A stretch of DNA of 6,605 nucleotides, from NCBI GenBank assembly GCA_937905915.1, contig CALCVR010000099.1, forward strand, positions 1 through 6,605, read 5' to 3'. This DNA comes from an uncultured Eubacteriaceae bacterium (lineage in GTDB: Bacteria > Bacillota > Clostridia > Oscillospirales > Acutalibacteraceae). Positions 1 to 6,605 of this stretch are shown here, piece by piece. The notes under the pieces are model-generated. The model was not told the origin of the DNA and searched no databases. It saw nothing but the letters and a program-made list of their open reading frames with translations. Position numbers and translations under genes: made by a program. Position 1 is the stretch's first letter. Every line of letters begins with the position of its first letter.

Positions 1-2289
1 CCAGGCGTCCAGGGCGGATCCCGACGATCGGTTGACACTGGTGTGTTTAATCCGATAATGTCCGTGAATTCCTTTGAGTTCAAATTGAAAAGACTGCGCA
101 CATTCCTCTGCAAAATCGGAAAAGCGCTCTTTATCACAGACACTTGGCGTTCTATATTTACTATACTCCTGGTTATAGTGACAATAATTGTAGCACAAAA
201 TCTGATAATTCCCGTCTTGGCTGGCGGTGACAATATAATCCTCTCCCTGTTCCACCACCATGTCACCCAGTTTATTCATCAAAAGCAAGGCGTTATAAGA
301 GCTTTTCGGGATTCCATTGCGGGTCAAAAGGCCACATCCGCCGTGGAAAATCCCAGGATATCGTCCGTTGCTCAATCGGTCGATCACAGGACAAAAGCTG
401 ATGCTCTCCACATCGTTGCTCATGGCCAACATATTCTTTACCAAAAACGCCGCCATAAAGCTGGTATCATGAATGGGATCATCTACATAACCGTGGATGT
501 TAAAATTTGTGATCCAAAGAGGCTTTTCATTCCAATGGATCTCTCCCAGTAAGCTGCGGATCTCGCGGATCTCTTGAATACAGGAATTTCCTTCTCCAAA
601 GTGAAGCTGTCTTTTAACATCCAAAAAACTTAAATCCCCTATGGATACGGGAACCTGATCCGACTGAGGCTGCACGTTATAAAGGGAAAAGGATAAAAAG
701 TCCGGCGAGATGCCATACCTCTGTAGATACTCGGAAAACTGCTGCAACCAACCGTGATGAGCCGTCTGCCAACGGAAGTCACATCCTCCCACCTGGATCT
801 CGGGGTCCACTCGTTTGATGGTCTGATAAGCTCTGACAAACAATTCGGCAAACCGTTCCCGCCGGTCGGGCCAATAGGCTCGGCTGTCTGGATTATGCCA
901 AATACAAAACTTCCAGTTTCTCACCTCGTGTCTCCCATATCGGTTGACAATGTGGTTGGTCATCTTTTGGATCATATCACACCAGGCCGATAGATCGTTT
1001 GGCGGATAAACATACGAAGGTAGATGAAGGTCCGCCGCCAAGTGAGGCGGCACAAATCCCAGTTCGATAATGGGCTTTAGATGCATGCTGCGTAAAAAAT
1101 CCAGATAGTGGTTGAGTCTGCCAAATTGGTATGTAACATTGCCGTCGCTGTCTCGTTCGGCGTCCACCATAATTCCTTTAAAATCATTGCACATCATGTA
1201 CTCAAAGGAAAGATCTCTTTGAATGCGCACTACCTGCTCTCGCCAGCCAAAATCCATTGTATCGGATATTTGTCCCAGGCAGCATGCCCTTTTCCAACTT
1301 TTATGCAAACATCGGATGCGATTTCCCAAGTCAACAGAGATATGAATCTCAGGCGCGCCTAATTGGTTAAAAGAACTGTTTTGGTCATTCATAGGGATAT
1401 ATGAAAATAGGTTCCCAAATTGATCGCTTTGCTCCTCCTCTTGTTTGGCCTTGTTTTCCTCTTCTTGGTACTTTTTAAAGTATTGGTGAGGGGTGGTATG
1501 AAAAATCTTCCGAAACATCTTATAATACGAGGTGATGTTGGCAAATCCATAGCTTTGGGCGATTTCATGAATGGATTGGTTGCCCGCAATAATATCCGGT
1601 AAGCTCTTTTTCACCCTTACAGTATTGATGTATTCCGACAGCGGCATTCCCATCCTATTACTAAATCGCCTGGACAAATATTGCGGACTAAGGCATGCTT
1701 TGGAGGCTAAATTCCCCAGTGACCAACTCTGTCCATAATTTGAGTCGATGTATTCTAAAACCTTCTCCAACTGCCGGTCCCCTTCCAATCCACCGGGCAT
1801 GTCCGATCGCGAATAGGAAAAGTGAGTGGCCAACATAATAATAATCCGATCGCACAGGGAGTGTATCCGTACAGCAAATCCCTTTTTTCGTTCGTTTGCC
1901 TCTCGGACGATACTGGCCGATAACTGATAAAGTCCACTGATCTCCTCCTGCTTTGCGGCAGAATCCTGGATGTTAAAATAAAATCCTCTTAATTCCGGCC
2001 ACAAGGCCTCATAGTTTTCCAATGCAATACAAAAGTCGATCCATCGGCCCGATGTCTTCTTCTCTTCCCCCGCATGCAATTGCATGGAATTGAGAATGCC
2101 TAATTGGTTTGAAAGAATCGTGTAATTCCGATCTTCCAGGGAAAAGCTCAAGCTTCCTTCTACAACATAAAACAGATGCAGTTCTCGATGATAATGCCAT
2201 CCGGGCTGCACCTTGGTGCCCCAAGATAGGGTGATGGGTAATCCTGGATAATATTCTAAAATCATATTTCCCTTTTCATCACTAGCCAC
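1..2289 (-). CDS. AraC-family regulator fused to a GH39-like (catalytically degenerate) domain; 3' end off window
   Basis: I translated this frame by hand: 763 codons without a stop, running off the left edge, so the C-terminus is missing. Residues 9-95 resemble the AraC-type cupin (WHYHRELH at 31-38, then FYVVEGS). Residues 184-274 form the double helix-turn-helix: LASKACLSPQYLSRRF at 194-209, SIHEIAQSYGF at 239-249, and a closing TTPHQYFKKY. A Gln/Glu/Lys-rich linker covers 275-290. From about 313 the protein follows glycoside hydrolase family 39: KPIIELGFVPPHLA at 405-418, WKFCIWHNPD ending at 468, and LWITNFN around 595. In active GH39 enzymes these last two motifs are W-N-E-P and I-T-E-[FW]-N; here both glutamates are Asn (466 and 595). 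I infer a cytoplasmic transcription regulator whose GH39 fold binds a sugar ligand without cleaving it. Targets are unknown and probably lie left of the window. A proline (P231) sits in the helix linking the two HTH units, which is unusual. GTG start chosen for its ribosome binding site; ATG at 2265 is the alternative. Confidence 0.88.
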   Translation of the reverse strand, partial: MASDEKGNMILEYYPGLPITLSWGTKVQPGWHYHRELHLFYVVEGSLSFSLEDRNYTILSNQLGILNSMQLHAGEEKKTSGRWIDFCIALENYEALWPELRGFYFNIQDSAAKQEEISGLYQLSASIVREANERKKGFAVRIHSLCDRIIIMLATHFSYSRSDMPGGLEGDRQLEKVLEYIDSNYGQSWSLGNLASKACLSPQYLSRRFSNRMGMPLSEYINTVRVKKSLPDIIAGNQSIHEIAQSYGFANITSYYKMFRKIFHTTPHQYFKKYQEEENKAKQEEEQSDQFGNLFSYIPMNDQNSSFNQLGAPEIHISVDLGNRIRCLHKSWKRACCLGQISDTMDFGWREQVVRIQRDLSFEYMMCNDFKGIMVDAERDSDGNVTYQFGRLNHYLDFLRSMHLKPIIELGFVPPHLAADLHLPSYVYPPNDLSAWCDMIQKMTNHIVNRYGRHEVRNWKFCIWHNPDSRAYWPDRRERFAELFVRAYQTIKRVDPEIQVGGCDFRWQTAHHGWLQQFSEYLQRYGISPDFLSFSLYNVQPQSDQVPVSIGDLSFLDVKRQLHFGEGNSCIQEIREIRSLLGEIHWNEKPLWITNFNIHGYVDDPIHDTSFMAAFLVKNMLAMSNDVESISFCPVIDRLSNGRYPGIFHGGCGLLTRNGIPKSSYNALLLMNKLGDMVVEQGEDYIVTASQDGNYQILCYNYCHYNQEYSKYRTPSVCDKERFSDFAEECAQSFQFELKGIHGHYRIKHTSVNRSSGSALDAW

Positions 2290-2295
2290 TGTAAG

Positions 2296-2302
2296 CACCT
2301 CT
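2296..2302 (-). promoter_or_regulatory. Ribosome binding site deciding the GTG start of the AraC-GH39 gene
   Basis: On the minus strand this reads AGAGGTG, six bases before the GTG at 2289. An in-frame TGA at 2304-2302 limits how far upstream the gene can begin. The first in-frame ATG, at 2265, has only a purine stretch (AAAGGGA) three bases before it, which is too close for a usual site, so GTG is preferred. Confidence 0.55.
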
Positions 2303-2376
2303 CAATCATCACTGACATTTTGTTGTTTTATTTGCCAATACCTAAAAAATCTTGGATATGTTTTTTCTGTGGGATA

Positions 2377-2411
2377 CATAGTTAGTTCCATCTATCTATA
2401 AATCAACTATG
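2377..2411. repeat. 7-bp inverted repeat upstream of the AraC-GH39 gene, possible operator
   Basis: CATAGTT at 2377-2383 is matched by its exact reverse complement AACTATG at 2405-2411, with 21 bases between. The pair lies 88-122 bases upstream of the GTG start, between that gene and the fhs terminator. Placement suits a promoter or an operator for autoregulation. No convincing -35/-10 pair was found in this gap, so the role is inference and chance occurrence is possible. Confidence 0.3.
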
Positions 2412-2450
2412 AAAAATGGCCTGACAGCATTTGTGCAGTCAGGCCATTTT
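2412..2450 (-). terminator. Rho-independent terminator downstream of fhs
   Basis: Arms AAAATGGCCTGAC (2413-2425) and GTCAGGCCATTTT (2438-2450) pair perfectly over 13 bases around a 12-base loop, inside which GCA/TGC can pair further. In the direction of fhs transcription the stem is followed by a T run and sits about 30 bases after the fhs stop codon. The run of A on the other arm means it could also stop plus-strand transcripts. It separates fhs from the regulator gene, so the two are not one operon. Confidence 0.9.
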
Positions 2451-2482
2451 AATCAAAAACCAGACGAAAACCTTTTCGATAC

Positions 2483-4165
2483 TTAGAACAATCCGGTGAT
2501 TCGGCCCGACGCATCCACATCAATCGCTTGGGCTGCTGGCACCTTAGGGAGACCCGGCATGGTCATAATATTGCCCGTCAAAGCCACCACAAAACCGGCG
2601 CCAGCCGATACTTTTACCCCGCGCACAGTAATGGTAAAATCTTTCGGCCAACCCAATTTATCTTTGTCATCTGAAAAAGAATACTGCGTTTTGGCCATGC
2701 AGACCGGCAAGGCCCCAAAACCAAGGCGCTCTAACTTATCCAGTTCTTTATCCGCTGCGGGCTCAAAGCGGACGTCCTTAGCGCCATACACCTTTCCCGC
2801 TACCGTGCGGATCTTCTCCCGCAAAGGCATGTCGTCCGGATAAATAGGAGCAAAATGATTTTCCATCTGCTCCATGACCTCCATGACTTTTTGGGCCAAT
2901 TGAATGCCTCCTGCGCCTCCCTTTGCCCATACTTGGGAAAGCGCCACCGATACGCCCAGTTCTCCACACCGCCGTTCCACCAAGTCCAATTCCGCTTTGG
3001 TGTCGGTTGGGAATTGGTTAATGGCCACCACCGCAGGCAATCCAAATACCTTCGTAATATTTTCAATATGGTGAAGCAAATTCGGAAGGCCTTTGTCTAA
3101 AGCTTCTAAGTTTTCTTCGCCAAGGCGTGACTTCTCAACACCGCCATGGTGTTTTAGCGCCCGAACAGTGGCTACAATTACCACAGCATCCGGCCTAAGA
3201 CCGGCCATACGGCATTTGATGTCAAAAAACTTCTCCGCTCCTAGATCGGCTCCAAAGCCTGCTTCCGTTACCACATAATCGGCTAATTTTAAGGCCATAC
3301 GGGTGGCCATAACGCTATTGCATCCGTGAGCAATATTGGCAAAAGGACCTCCGTGCACAAAGGCCGGTGTATGTTCCAGCGTCTGCACTAGATTGGGTTT
3401 GATGGCGTCCTTTAACAAGGCCGTCATAGCCCCCTGTGCCTTTAAATCTCCTGCTGTTACCGGTTGGTCGTCATACGTATATCCCACTACGATTCTTGCA
3501 AGGCGCGCTTTCAGGTCCTCCAGGTCTTGGGCCAAACACAGTACCGCCATAATCTCCGACGCTACCGTGATATCATACCCGTCCTCTCGAGGGGTCCCGT
3601 TGACCCGGCCGCCTAAACCGTCTACTACAAAGCGCAGCTGACGGTCGTTCATATCCACACATCGTTTCCAGGTAATCCGCCTGGGATCGATGCCCAGCTC
3701 ATTGCCGTGATAAATATGGTTGTCCACCATAGCGGCCAAAAGGTTATTGGCCGCGCCAATGGCGTGCATATCCCCGGTAAAATGAAGGTTAATGTCCTCC
3801 ATGGGCACTACTTGGGCATATCCGCCGCCGGCAGCTCCTCCTTTGATCCCAAATACCGGACCCAAAGACGGCTCCCGCAGACACAGCATGACTTTTTCCT
3901 TTAACTGTGAAAATGCATCGGCCAGCCCTACGCTGGTGGTAGTTTTACCTTCCCCCGCTGGAGTAGGGGAAATGGCCGTTACCAGGATCAGTTTGCCATT
4001 GGGGCGATCCTGAATGCTATGGAGCAGATTGTGGTCCACCTTAGCTTTGGTGCGGCCGTAGGGTTCCAAACAATCCGCTGGGATGCCCGCTTTATCCGCG
4101 ATGGATGCAATAGGAACCATCTGGGCTTCCTGCGCAATTTGAATATCCGATTTGATTTCCATCAA
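2483..4165 (-). CDS. fhs: Formate--tetrahydrofolate ligase
   Basis: Cytoplasmic enzyme that joins formate to tetrahydrofolate at the cost of ATP, giving 10-formyl-THF for purine and initiator-tRNA formylation or, in acetogens, for the methyl branch of the Wood-Ljungdahl pathway. The 560-residue protein matches the usual family length (about 556) and is complete. Visible family signatures are the ATP-binding loop [10 protein letters not shown] at 68-77, the stretch [20 protein letters not shown] at 96-115, the region [12 protein letters not shown] at 121-132, and the glycine-rich C-terminal segment [20 protein letters not shown]. All look intact. It stands alone: its own promoter lies upstream, a terminator follows, and no other Wood-Ljungdahl gene is visible, so a role specific to acetogenesis cannot be claimed. 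The start is either TTG at 4165 (8 bases from the Shine-Dalgarno) or the adjacent in-frame ATG at 4162 (11 bases); the difference is one residue. Confidence 0.98.
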   Translation of the reverse strand: MMEIKSDIQIAQEAQMVPIASIADKAGIPADCLEPYGRTKAKVDHNLLHSIQDRPNGKLILVTAISPTPAGEGKTTTSVGLADAFSQLKEKVMLCLREPSLGPVFGIKGGAAGGGYAQVVPMEDINLHFTGDMHAIGAANNLLAAMVDNHIYHGNELGIDPRRITWKRCVDMNDRQLRFVVDGLGGRVNGTPREDGYDITVASEIMAVLCLAQDLEDLKARLARIVVGYTYDDQPVTAGDLKAQGAMTALLKDAIKPNLVQTLEHTPAFVHGGPFANIAHGCNSVMATRMALKLADYVVTEAGFGADLGAEKFFDIKCRMAGLRPDAVVIVATVRALKHHGGVEKSRLGEENLEALDKGLPNLLHHIENITKVFGLPAVVAINQFPTDTKAELDLVERRCGELGVSVALSQVWAKGGAGGIQLAQKVMEVMEQMENHFAPIYPDDMPLREKIRTVAGKVYGAKDVRFEPAADKELDKLERLGFGALPVCMAKTQYSFSDDKDKLGWPKDFTITVRGVKVSAGAGFVVALTGNIMTMPGLPKVPAAQAIDVDASGRITGLF

Positions 4166-4173
4166 TCTCCCAT

Positions 4174-4180
4174 CCTCCTT
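4174..4180 (-). promoter_or_regulatory. Ribosome binding site of fhs
   Basis: Minus strand reads AAGGAGG, a perfect Shine-Dalgarno core. It is 8 bases before the TTG at 4165 and 11 bases before the ATG at 4162. Spacing favours TTG and codon preference favours ATG. The ATG that directly follows the AAGGAGG is out of frame. Confidence 0.8.
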
Positions 4181-4206
4181 GCGGTCATATAAAATAAATT
4201 ATCTCT

Positions 4207-4235
4207 ATTATACCTCTTTTTCCCATTTTTCACAA
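4207..4235 (-). promoter_or_regulatory. Sigma-A-like promoter of fhs
   Basis: On the minus strand, -35 TTGTGA (complement of 4230-4235, 4 of 6 consensus) and -10 TATAAT (complement of 4207-4212, perfect) are separated by exactly 17 bases. Transcription would begin near 4200, giving a leader of only about 35 bases before the fhs start. That leaves no room for a riboswitch, so control is more likely at initiation. A small AGCC-TTTT-GGCT dyad (4235-4246) abuts the -35 and could be a protein site, but four base pairs is weak evidence. Confidence 0.75.
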
Positions 4236-4284
4236 GCCTTTTGGCTCGTTTTGTCTAGAACAATGCATTTTTTTCTTAGGAAAG

Positions 4285-4312
4285 TTGTATATCTGCCCAA
4301 TAAATCTATCAT
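4285..4312 (+). promoter_or_regulatory. Candidate promoter for the CofE-like gene
   Basis: TTGTAT (4285-4290, 3 of 6 consensus) and TATCAT (4307-4312, 5 of 6) are separated by 16 bases. This would start transcription near 4319 and give a leader of about 120 bases containing the hairpins at 4364-4409. Another possible -10, TATAAA at 4350-4355, has no good -35 partner. Low confidence. Confidence 0.3.
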
Positions 4313-4363
4313 TTCTTATCCCCTTCTCACGATTTTGTAAGAGATCTCCTATAAAATCATCCC

Positions 4364-4409
4364 ATTTCCGAAAGGAAATCGTAAAAAATCTTACGCCGTT
4401 TCGGCATAA
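4364..4409 (+). other. Hairpin-rich leader upstream of the CofE-like gene
   Basis: Three stems can be drawn: ATTTCC-GAAA-GGAAAT (4364-4379, six pairs closed by a GNRA-type tetraloop); CGTAA/TTACG (4380-4384 with 4391-4395); and TTAcGCCG/CGGCaTAA (4391-4398 with 4402-4409, one C-A mismatch, TTT loop). The second and third share bases 4391-4395 and so exclude one another. They lie 34-79 bases upstream of the ATG. I recognise no known riboswitch family, and neither stem is followed by a T run typical of a terminator. Confidence 0.35.
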
Positions 4410-4427
4410 ACTGATAACAGCCAAAGG

Positions 4428-4433
4428 AAAGGA
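4428..4433 (+). promoter_or_regulatory. Ribosome binding site deciding the start of the CofE-like gene
   Basis: AAAGGA lies nine bases before the ATG at 4443. A TTG at 4437 is in frame but only three bases from this site, so the ATG is preferred. Confidence 0.6.
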
Positions 4434-4442
4434 CGGTTGTTT

Positions 4443-5150
4443 ATGGAGTTTATAGCCAACCATGGAAAAAAAGTCTCCATCCAAGTGGACGGTGTTACTT
4501 ATCTCCGCCATGCTATCCGCACCCACTTCGTAGGAATTGGCGAGGATTACATCAAACTTGTGGAGCGTTACGCTTTGCCTCTTTACCAACAGGGAGATAT
4601 TTTATGCATCAGTGAAAAAATTATAGCCTTGTGCCAACGACGAGTGGTGTTTCGGGACGATCTCAAAGTGGGAAAGCTGGCACGGTTTTTATCCCGTTTT
4701 GCCTCCCATAGTTCAGCCGGTATCGGTGTGGATAGCCCCTATAAAATGCAGTTTGCCATTGAACACTGTGGAAAGGGTAAAGTCATATGGGCCGCTTTGC
4801 TGGCTGGAATCGGCAAGCTTTTGGGAAAGACGGGAATATTTTATCGCATTGTAGGACAAGAGGTCTCCGGCTTAGACGGTTTCTATGACAAAGAGTTCCC
4901 CATTTATGGTAAGTTTGGTATTCGGATTCCTGCACATCCTAGCCAAGTGTGCGATGAGATCCAAGAAAAGCTCGGTATTCCCTGCATGATTGTGGATGCA
5001 AATGACCTAGGTGTGGAGATCTTAGGGCATTCCAGTACATTGACGTTCTCCAGCCGTCAGCTTGCTTCTCTCATTCAGGACAATCCTGCCGGTCAATCTA
5101 CCCAGATGACCCCTTTGATTCTCATCCGTAAATCTCTTCCTGCTGCCTGA
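4443..5150 (+). CDS. CofE-like protein (coenzyme F420-0:L-glutamate ligase family), substrate unknown
   Basis: A complete protein of 235 residues, near the length of archaeal CofE (about 250). The order of motifs fits the F420 ligase fold family: an N-terminal RTHFVGIGEDYIKLVERY (26-43), GDILCISEKIIALCQRRVV (51-69), a GIGVDSPYKMQFAI segment (93-106), GIGKLLGKTGIFYRIVG (122-138), and a C-terminal CMIVDANDLGVEILGHSS (181-198). Archaeal CofE adds L-glutamate to F420-0 using GTP and metal. Many Bacillota carry this shorter relative although they are not known to make F420, so the true acceptor is an open question. There is no signal peptide or membrane span, so it should be cytoplasmic. It is transcribed divergently from fhs and convergently with the symporter, with a strong terminator behind it, so it is a single-gene unit. 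Family assignment rests on remembered motif order and is fairly secure; F420 synthesis here is not implied. Confidence 0.72.
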   Translation: MEFIANHGKKVSIQVDGVTYLRHAIRTHFVGIGEDYIKLVERYALPLYQQGDILCISEKIIALCQRRVVFRDDLKVGKLARFLSRFASHSSAGIGVDSPYKMQFAIEHCGKGKVIWAALLAGIGKLLGKTGIFYRIVGQEVSGLDGFYDKEFPIYGKFGIRIPAHPSQVCDEIQEKLGIPCMIVDANDLGVEILGHSSTLTFSSRQLASLIQDNPAGQSTQMTPLILIRKSLPAA

Positions 5151-5169
5151 AAGCATTGGGAATCCGTAT

Positions 5170-5208
5170 AAAAAACCGCCGGCAATTATAAATTACCGGC
5201 GGTTTTTT
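5170..5208. terminator. Bidirectional rho-independent terminator between convergent genes
   Basis: AAAAAACCGCCGG (5170-5182) pairs perfectly with CCGGCGGTTTTTT (5196-5208). The inner AATT/AATT can extend the stem past one mismatch. With A runs on one side and T runs on the other it works in both directions, ending the CofE-like gene (stop at 5150) from the left and the symporter (stop at 5231) from the right. This one hairpin fills most of the 80-base gap. Confidence 0.95.
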
Positions 5209-5230
5209 GTCGTCATTCAAACAAAGCTGT

Positions 5231-6605
5231 TTAACCCTCTTTGTTGGCCGCTACCTCTTCAAATTCTTCCACCATCTCTTTAGATGGTCCTTTTCCTACC
5301 AGGCTGACCACTACAATGAGGATAGAGGAAATAAGGAAGCCAGGAATAATGGAGTAAAGTCCCGTACCCACCCCTAAATTGACCAGTCCATCAGCGCCTG
5401 GAATCATGGGGATATAATCCCACACAATGACGGTCAAGCCGCCGGCAATCATGCCAGTCAGGGCGCCGTTGCGGGTGGTCTTTTTCCAGAAAAGGGAGAA
5501 CAACACCAACGGGCCAAAGGTGGAACCAAACCCCGACCATGCGTTGGACACCAAATCCATAATGCTGGATTCGGGATTACGAGCAATGAAATAGGCCACT
5601 GCCGCCACTGCCAGTACGGCGATGCGGCTGACCCACAGCAATTTTTTATCCGACGCTTTTTTGTCAATGGCCACTTTATAGATATCGCTGGACAGCGACG
5701 ACGCTGTTACCAACAGTTGAGAGTCGGCCGTCGACATAATAGCGGCCAAAATACCGCAGAGGAACAGTCCCCCGATAATGGCCACCGGCACAAAGGCCCC
5801 CGGCTCAATAAACAATTTTTGGATCGTGCGGATAAAAATAGATTCCTGATCCGCCACACCGCTAGCGGGATCGTACAGGCCTGTGACAAACGCCCGGCCA
5901 ACGATGCCCACAAATACAGCGCATGTCAAGGAAATCAGCACCCAGATGATGGCAATTACACGGGATTTCTTCACCGAGCGCTGGTCCTTGATGGCCATAA
6001 AACGCACTAAAATGTGTGGCATGCCAAAGTATCCCAACGCCCATGCCAGTTGGGAAATAATGCTGATAAAGGAGGTGTTTTGGCCGTTGGTCTCCTTCAG
6101 GGGATCCAGGAAGGTGGGGCTTACATTGTTGAGCGCATCGCCCACTTCACCGACGCCTCCCACTGCCATACATGCCAAAATCGGAACGGCTAAAATGGCG
6201 ACCAGCATCAAAAGCCCCTGGACAAAGTCGGTCCAACACACGGCTAAGAATCCGCCTAGGAAGGTGTAAAGCAAAATGATAAGCACGCCGATAAACAATG
6301 CTAATTGATAATCGATGCCGAATACAGTGGAGAAAAGCTTACCGCCCGACACAAAGGCCGACGCCGAATAAACCGTAAAAAAGATGATGATAAATACAGC
6401 CGAAGCCATACGCAATACACGGCTCTTATCCCGAAACCGGTTTTCAAAATACTCCGGCAGGGTCAAAGAATCCCCCGCCTTGATGGTATACCGGCGAAGA
6501 CGGGATGCTACAATTGACCAGTTGAGCACCGTACCAATGGCCAATCCTACCGCAATCCAGATCTGGCCGGTACCAAAGGCGTATACCGCTCCCGGAAGGC
6601 CCATC
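5231..6605 (-). CDS. putP: Sodium/proline symporter (SSS family), 5' end off window
   Basis: Membrane carrier that imports L-proline together with Na+. The 458 visible codons run along E. coli PutP nearly from end to end: GLPGAVY at the start, SLTLPEYFENRF, DKSRVLR, LYTFLGGFLAV followed by WTDFVQ, GYFGMPHILVRFMA, the segment AAIMSTADSQLLV, and MTRNGALAGM-like TTRNGALTGM near the end. The Ser-Thr pair in IMST (visible residues 291-292) corresponds to PutP Ser340-Thr341, which take part in Na+ binding, and is intact. About 60 N-terminal residues, including the region of PutP Asp55 and Ser57, lie right of the window. The ATG at 6604 is therefore internal, matching the Met before GLPGA in the E. 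coli protein. Many hydrophobic spans are visible, and the tail ends in a charged KEMVEEFEEV stretch. Its promoter is not visible. Proline is the likely substrate, though close relatives can carry other solutes. Confidence 0.93.
   Translation of the reverse strand, partial: MGLPGAVYAFGTGQIWIAVGLAIGTVLNWSIVASRLRRYTIKAGDSLTLPEYFENRFRDKSRVLRMASAVFIIIFFTVYSASAFVSGGKLFSTVFGIDYQLALFIGVLIILLYTFLGGFLAVCWTDFVQGLLMLVAILAVPILACMAVGGVGEVGDALNNVSPTFLDPLKETNGQNTSFISIISQLAWALGYFGMPHILVRFMAIKDQRSVKKSRVIAIIWVLISLTCAVFVGIVGRAFVTGLYDPASGVADQESIFIRTIQKLFIEPGAFVPVAIIGGLFLCGILAAIMSTADSQLLVTASSLSSDIYKVAIDKKASDKKLLWVSRIAVLAVAAVAYFIARNPESSIMDLVSNAWSGFGSTFGPLVLFSLFWKKTTRNGALTGMIAGGLTVIVWDYIPMIPGADGLVNLGVGTGLYSIIPGFLISSILIVVVSLVGKGPSKEMVEEFEEVAANKEG

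Noticed and set aside
43..552. A 169-codon open frame on the plus strand.
   Set aside because: It lies wholly antisense to the GH39 part of the regulator gene, which reads through with clear family motifs. Its own translation resembles no family I know, and no good ribosome binding site precedes it.
556..573. Tandem 9-bp repeat GCGGATCTC, two copies.
   Set aside because: It encodes Glu-Ile-Arg twice inside the GH39 domain; two copies of a short coding repeat are readily explained by chance.
1..2289. Possible frameshift or pseudogene in the regulator.
   Set aside because: The frame stays open from GTG to the window edge; codon phase was checked at residues 184, 274, 368, 409, 466 and 595 and is continuous. 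It lacks a stop only because the window ends.
4235..4246. AGCC-TTTT-GGCT hairpin as a terminator.
   Set aside because: Only four base pairs, no gene ends nearby, and it overlaps the fhs promoter.
4166..4442. A tetrahydrofolate or other known riboswitch ahead of fhs.
   Set aside because: The predicted fhs leader is only about 35 bases, too short, and no conserved folate riboswitch core was recognised on either strand.
4230..4589. A 119-codon minus-strand open frame across the divergent control region.
   Set aside because: It overlaps the fhs -35 element and the first part of the CofE-like gene in antisense, and its translation has no recognisable family features.
5883..6269. A 128-codon plus-strand open frame inside the symporter.
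   Set aside because: It is antisense to strongly PutP-like coding sequence, with a translation of low complexity and no family features.
6602..6604. ATG as the true start of the symporter.
   Set aside because: The residue aligns with an internal Met (about position 62) of E. coli PutP, and the frame continues beyond the window. Using it would remove the sodium-binding region of the first membrane segments.

Overview
The window holds three genes on the minus strand and one on the plus strand, with two clear intrinsic terminators and one strong promoter. Gene content, AAGGAGG-type ribosome binding sites, a consensus sigma-A-like promoter and protein similarity all point to a low-to-mid-GC Bacillota genome, most likely a Clostridia member. 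Genus cannot be read from the sequence.

Layout from left to right. (1) Positions 1-2289, minus strand: one uninterrupted reading frame of 763 codons that runs off the left edge. It encodes an AraC/XylS-type regulator (N-terminal cupin, central double helix-turn-helix) fused to a C-terminal GH39 (beta-xylosidase-like) domain. Both positions that should carry the catalytic glutamates read as asparagine, so the domain looks like a sugar-binding relic used for sensing. (2) Positions 2290-2482: promoter/leader region of that gene, a 7-bp inverted repeat, and the terminator of the next gene. (3) Positions 2483-4165, minus: complete fhs, formate--tetrahydrofolate ligase. (4) Positions 4166-4442: divergent control region with a well-defined fhs promoter and a hairpin-rich leader for the plus-strand gene. 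(5) Positions 4443-5150, plus: complete CofE-like (F420-0:L-glutamate ligase family) protein of unknown substrate. (6) Positions 5151-5230: a strong bidirectional terminator between convergent genes. (7) Positions 5231-6605, minus: PutP-type sodium/proline symporter lacking only its first roughly 60 residues, which lie beyond the right edge.

The genes do not form one operon. The regulator and fhs point the same way but are separated by a terminator, so the regulator probably acts on carbohydrate genes left of the window. fhs and the CofE-like gene are divergent and share a control region. That is the only arrangement here hinting at a functional link (one-carbon/folate metabolism with a possible glutamate ligase), and it is weak. 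No mobile elements, CRISPR arrays, tRNA or rRNA genes were seen. The most unusual item is the pseudo-glycosidase regulator.
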